Assembly: GCA_028290765.1 (NCBI GenBank) | Contig: JAQGJF010000696.1 | Coordinates: 1 to 14,838 of the forward strand | Length of the DNA stretch: 14,838 nucleotides | Direction of reading: 5' to 3' | DNA from: Tardiphaga sp. | Lineage (GTDB): Bacteria; Pseudomonadota; Alphaproteobacteria; Rhizobiales; Xanthobacteraceae | Made by a program: the position numbers and the translations under genes | Part shown: piece after piece, positions 14,463-14,838 of the stretch | How the letters are laid out: each line of letters opens with the position of its first letter | Position numbering within the stretch: the stretch's first letter is position 1 | The notes under the pieces: generated by a model | The model's database searches: none | What the model saw: the letters and a program-made list of their open reading frames with translations, nothing else | Told to the model about the DNA's origin: nothing

Positions 14463-14838
14463 GTGATCATCCGCCGTTTGATTGTGCCGCTGACCATGGC
14501 CGTGTTCGCCGTTCAGGCGATCGAAGCCCATGCCCAAGGGTTTCCGGCGCCGTTGCCGGGAGCCGCGGCTCCACCCAGCAACGCTTCGCCGTTTCCGCCG
14601 GTCAACGGGGCCGCCCCGTCTGCCGTGGTCGGGACACCGAGCGCTTTCCCCTCGAACGGCGCGCCGCCGGTCAGCGGTGGATTTGCCCCGCCGCAACAGG
14701 CCGGCCCGCCGCCAGGCGGCGAGGACTGCATGAAGCAATTCGTGCCGATCCGGACCGAAGCTGAAAAGCGCGGCGCAGCGATCAAGGCCGCCAGCGAACG
14801 GCGCGCGCCGCCGGACGAAGCCTGCAAGCTGATCAAGC
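14463..14838 (+). CDS. Exported Pro/Ala-rich protein of unknown function (N-terminal part, cut by window edge)
   Basis: A GTG start at 14463 is set by GGAGG 7 nt upstream. The product has a clear Sec signal peptide, (M)IIRRLIVPLTMAVFAVQAI, with likely cleavage after AHA near residue 24. A low-complexity Pro/Ala/Gly/Asn/Ser region follows (about 25-88), then a more ordered segment beginning EDCMKQFVPIRTEAEKRGAA and KAASERRAPPDEACKLIK, where the two cysteines (DCM and EAC) may pair. The frame stays open to the last base, so the C-terminus is missing. The protein is probably periplasmic. I recall similar exported hypothetical proteins in bradyrhizobia, but no function is known to me. Confidence 0.85.
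   Translation, partial: MIIRRLIVPLTMAVFAVQAIEAHAQGFPAPLPGAAAPPSNASPFPPVNGAAPSAVVGTPSAFPSNGAPPVSGGFAPPQQAGPPPGGEDCMKQFVPIRTEAEKRGAAIKAASERRAPPDEACKLIK

Overview
The window is high-GC DNA from an alphaproteobacterium, most likely of the Bradyrhizobium/Rhodopseudomonas group. That placement rests on recall of similar proteins (CIRCE-controlled groESL, a CheZ with a FliM-like tail, a paired HisZ and long HisG, an exported DUF2076 protein). It was not tested by a search. Nearly all of the DNA is coding. Most of the very long opposite-strand ORFs are GC-rich shadows of real genes.

Layout. (1) 1-963, minus strand: start of groEL, complete groES, and upstream a sigma70-type promoter (TTGACA-17-TATTCC) with a CIRCE operator for HrcA. 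(2) 1121-2878, plus strand: a small lipoprotein, then an MFS transporter whose first membrane helix lies upstream of any conventional start codon. (3) 2898-3729, minus strand: cheZ with its own intrinsic terminator. (4) 4038-4930, plus strand: an exported L,D-transpeptidase with a Q-rich linker and a terminator. (5) 4971-8141: a self-contained regulator/operon cassette. A LysR gene is divergent from an azoreductase, a fumarylacetoacetate-hydrolase-family enzyme and a small extradiol-dioxygenase-like VOC protein, and a 22-nt operator palindrome sits between them. A terminator and a strong hairpin flank the cassette. (6) 8269-9081, minus strand: a DUF2076 low-complexity protein. (7) 9210-11095, minus strand: a family 2 glycosyltransferase overlapping a ChbG/YdjC-type deacetylase by 4 nt. 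(8) 11183-13344, minus strand: hisZ-hisG, also overlapping by 4 nt. (9) 13496-14263, minus strand: rsmE. (10) 14463-end, plus strand: an exported Pro-rich protein, cut by the window edge.

How the parts fit. Most of the window is housekeeping: protein folding, the first step of histidine synthesis, rRNA modification, cell-wall cross-linking and chemotaxis. Two modules look accessory. The LysR cassette reads as a quinone or catechol handling route: a flavin quinone/azo reductase, a ring-cleavage-like metalloenzyme, and a C-C hydrolase or isomerase. The glycosyltransferase/deacetylase pair resembles systems that build a sugar on a lipid carrier and then N-deacetylate it. I see no mobile element, CRISPR array, tRNA or rRNA, and nothing that is clearly a wholly undescribed system.
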